NCBI GenBank assembly: GCA_013398175.1
Contig: VZRZ01008555.1
Location: 1,241,591 to 1,305,590, forward strand
Length of the DNA stretch: 64,000 bases
Direction: 5' to 3'
Source of the DNA: Climacteris rufus
Taxonomy: Eukaryota; Chordata; Aves; Passeriformes; Climacteridae
Shown: one piece after another, positions 63,195-64,000 of the stretch
Numbering within the stretch: the first letter of the stretch is position 1
How the letters are laid out: each line of letters opens with the position of its first letter
Position numbers and translations under genes: made by a program
Notes under the pieces: generated by a model
The model's input: the letters and a program-made list of their open reading frames with translations, nothing else
Told to the model about the DNA's origin: nothing
Database searches by the model: none

Positions 63195-63626
63195 GTGAAC
63201 ACGAGCCAGGGATGTGCCCTTGCTGCAAAGAAGGCAAATAGTACCCCGTGCTGCATTAGACAAATTATCACCAGCATGGCAGGGGAGGTGATCCTGCCCC
63301 TTTATTCAGCACTGGTGAGATCACACCTGTACTACTGTGTCCAGTTCTGGGCTTCTTTGTTCAAGAGAGACGTGAGTGTACAGGACAGAGTTCAACAAAG
63401 GGACACAAGGATGCTTAAGGGACTGAGGCACCTCACATATGAGGAAAGGCTGAGAGAGCTTGGACCGTTCAGCCTAGGGAAGAGAAGCCTCAGGTGGGAT
63501 CTTATCAATGTATGTAAATACCTGAAAGGAGGGTGCAATGTATGTGAATACCTGAAGGGAGGCTCTTCTCAGTTGTGCTTAGTGACAGGAACAAGGACAA
63601 ACCAAAATGTAGAAGGGGCTGTCTGA
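63195..63626 (+). pseudogene. CR1 ORF2 C-terminal remnant, 143 codons
   Basis: The frame has GEVILPLYSALVRSHLYYC followed by VQFW, the most conserved C-terminal CR1 block, then KGLRHLTYEERLRELGPFSL, matching the family's GLEHLSYEERLRELGLFSL region in order. A 10-residue in-frame duplication follows (NVCKYLKGGC, NVCEYLKGGS). Then it runs past the expected ORF2 end into poorly matching sequence. The palm domain with catalytic Asp residues is missing by truncation. Confidence 0.88.
63506..63565 (+). repeat. 30-bp tandem duplication in CR1 ORF2
   Basis: Two 30-bp units, 63506-63535 and 63536-63565, both begin CAATGTATGT and differ at four positions. The length is a multiple of three, so the reading frame is kept. 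Confidence 0.95.
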
Positions 63627-63979
63627 ATATCAGGAAACACCTTTTTACTTCAAGGATGATGGGGCACTGGGAGCAGGTTGTTAAGGCAGGCTGTGGATTC
63701 TTTATCCCTGGAGATATTAAAAATAGAGTCCTGGGCAACTGGCTGTGTATGGTCCTACTCAACCAGGGGAGTTGGACCCAATGACTTTCAGACAACTCTT
63801 CCAATCTTAAACATTATGGGATTCTGCAATTCTGTCATACCCAGTCAACAATTTTTATCATGGTTATATGGCTTAGGATCACAGTTCCCATTAATTTACA
63901 GTAGAAGTATGCTTCAGCTTTGAGAGATGTTTTGAAAAATCTCTCCCATTAGCATGTTAGATCAACACTAACAGTTGCC

Positions 63980-64000
63980 TTTTTTTTTTTTTTTTTTTTT
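63980..64000. repeat. Poly(T) tract at the window edge
   Basis: At least 21 T run to the last base; the true length is not visible. It could be a homopolymer or the poly(A) end of a reverse-oriented retrocopy. Confidence 0.8.

Larger units (their letters stand above)
63035..63839 (+). mobile_element. CR1 LINE, 5'-truncated, ORF2 end and 3' UTR
   Basis: The copy starts in the ORF2 region at ATGGGTCACCAGGAACCCCA and runs through GGTGATCCTGCCCCTTTATT and CTGGTGAGATCACACCTGTA. It continues with GAGGAAAGGCTGAGAGAGCT and GGATTCTTTATCCCTGGAGA to the tail GGATTCTGCAATTCTGTCAT near 63839. It is moderately diverged and carries a 30-bp tandem duplication at 63506-63565. Confidence 0.92.

Overview
The window looks like avian nuclear DNA, most likely from a songbird or other neoavian bird. 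The evidence is a set of CR1 LINE fragments with the typical CR1 3' end (short ATTCTATG-like repeats, no poly(A) tail) and several solo LTRs of the avian endogenous retrovirus L (ERVL) and K-like (ERVK) types. The background is AT-rich. No bacterial, plasmid or viral gene organisation is present. Species-level assignment is not possible from sequence alone.

I find no convincing host protein-coding gene, tRNA, rRNA or recognised ncRNA. The open reading frames are short. The longer recognisable ones belong to decayed CR1 ORF2 copies or run antisense through GC-rich LTRs. One 182-codon minus-strand frame (40294-40842) is unexplained. The window is best read as a gene desert or the inside of a very large intron.

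Layout: 1-3549 is unique AT-rich DNA. 3550-5875 is an LTR cluster: an ERVL-type LTR (family A), then a second LTR (family B), which is itself split by a 589-bp ERVK-like solo LTR flanked by a 6-bp target-site duplication (TSD). 6699-8010 holds two CR1 fragments lying tail to tail. 8011-19369 is mostly unique and carries a 155-bp TTCTA/TTCTG microsatellite and a 62-bp hairpin. 19370-20010 is a very old CR1 reverse-transcriptase fossil. 22540-24904 is the largest CR1 copy (endonuclease end, reverse transcriptase, 3' end) with several stop codons. 24905-32692 is mostly unique, with a twin-hairpin locus at 25770-25815, an LTR-like end at 28523 and an ERVL U3 fragment at 30514. 32693-34425 is a minus-strand CR1 split by a complete 613-bp solo LTR (TSD ATTGCT). 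34426-46249 is unique DNA with possible conserved non-coding blocks. 46250-46751 is a complete minus-strand solo LTR (TSD GTGGT). 47844-48853 is a third family B LTR. 48854-56409 is unique and contains a T34 tract next to a reversed AATAAA. 56410-57792 is a family B LTR split by a family A LTR. 57793-63034 is unique. 63035-63839 is a CR1 3' end with a 30-bp internal duplication. The window ends inside a poly(T) tract.

The elements do not work together as a system. What can be read is insertion history: three clear nestings (LTR in LTR twice, LTR in CR1 once) give relative ages, and TSD lengths (5 bp against 6 bp) support the ERVL and ERVK-like assignments. Several small perfect inverted repeats are not explained by known repeats and are the main unexplained structure. 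All family names rest on remembered family features, not on a database search.
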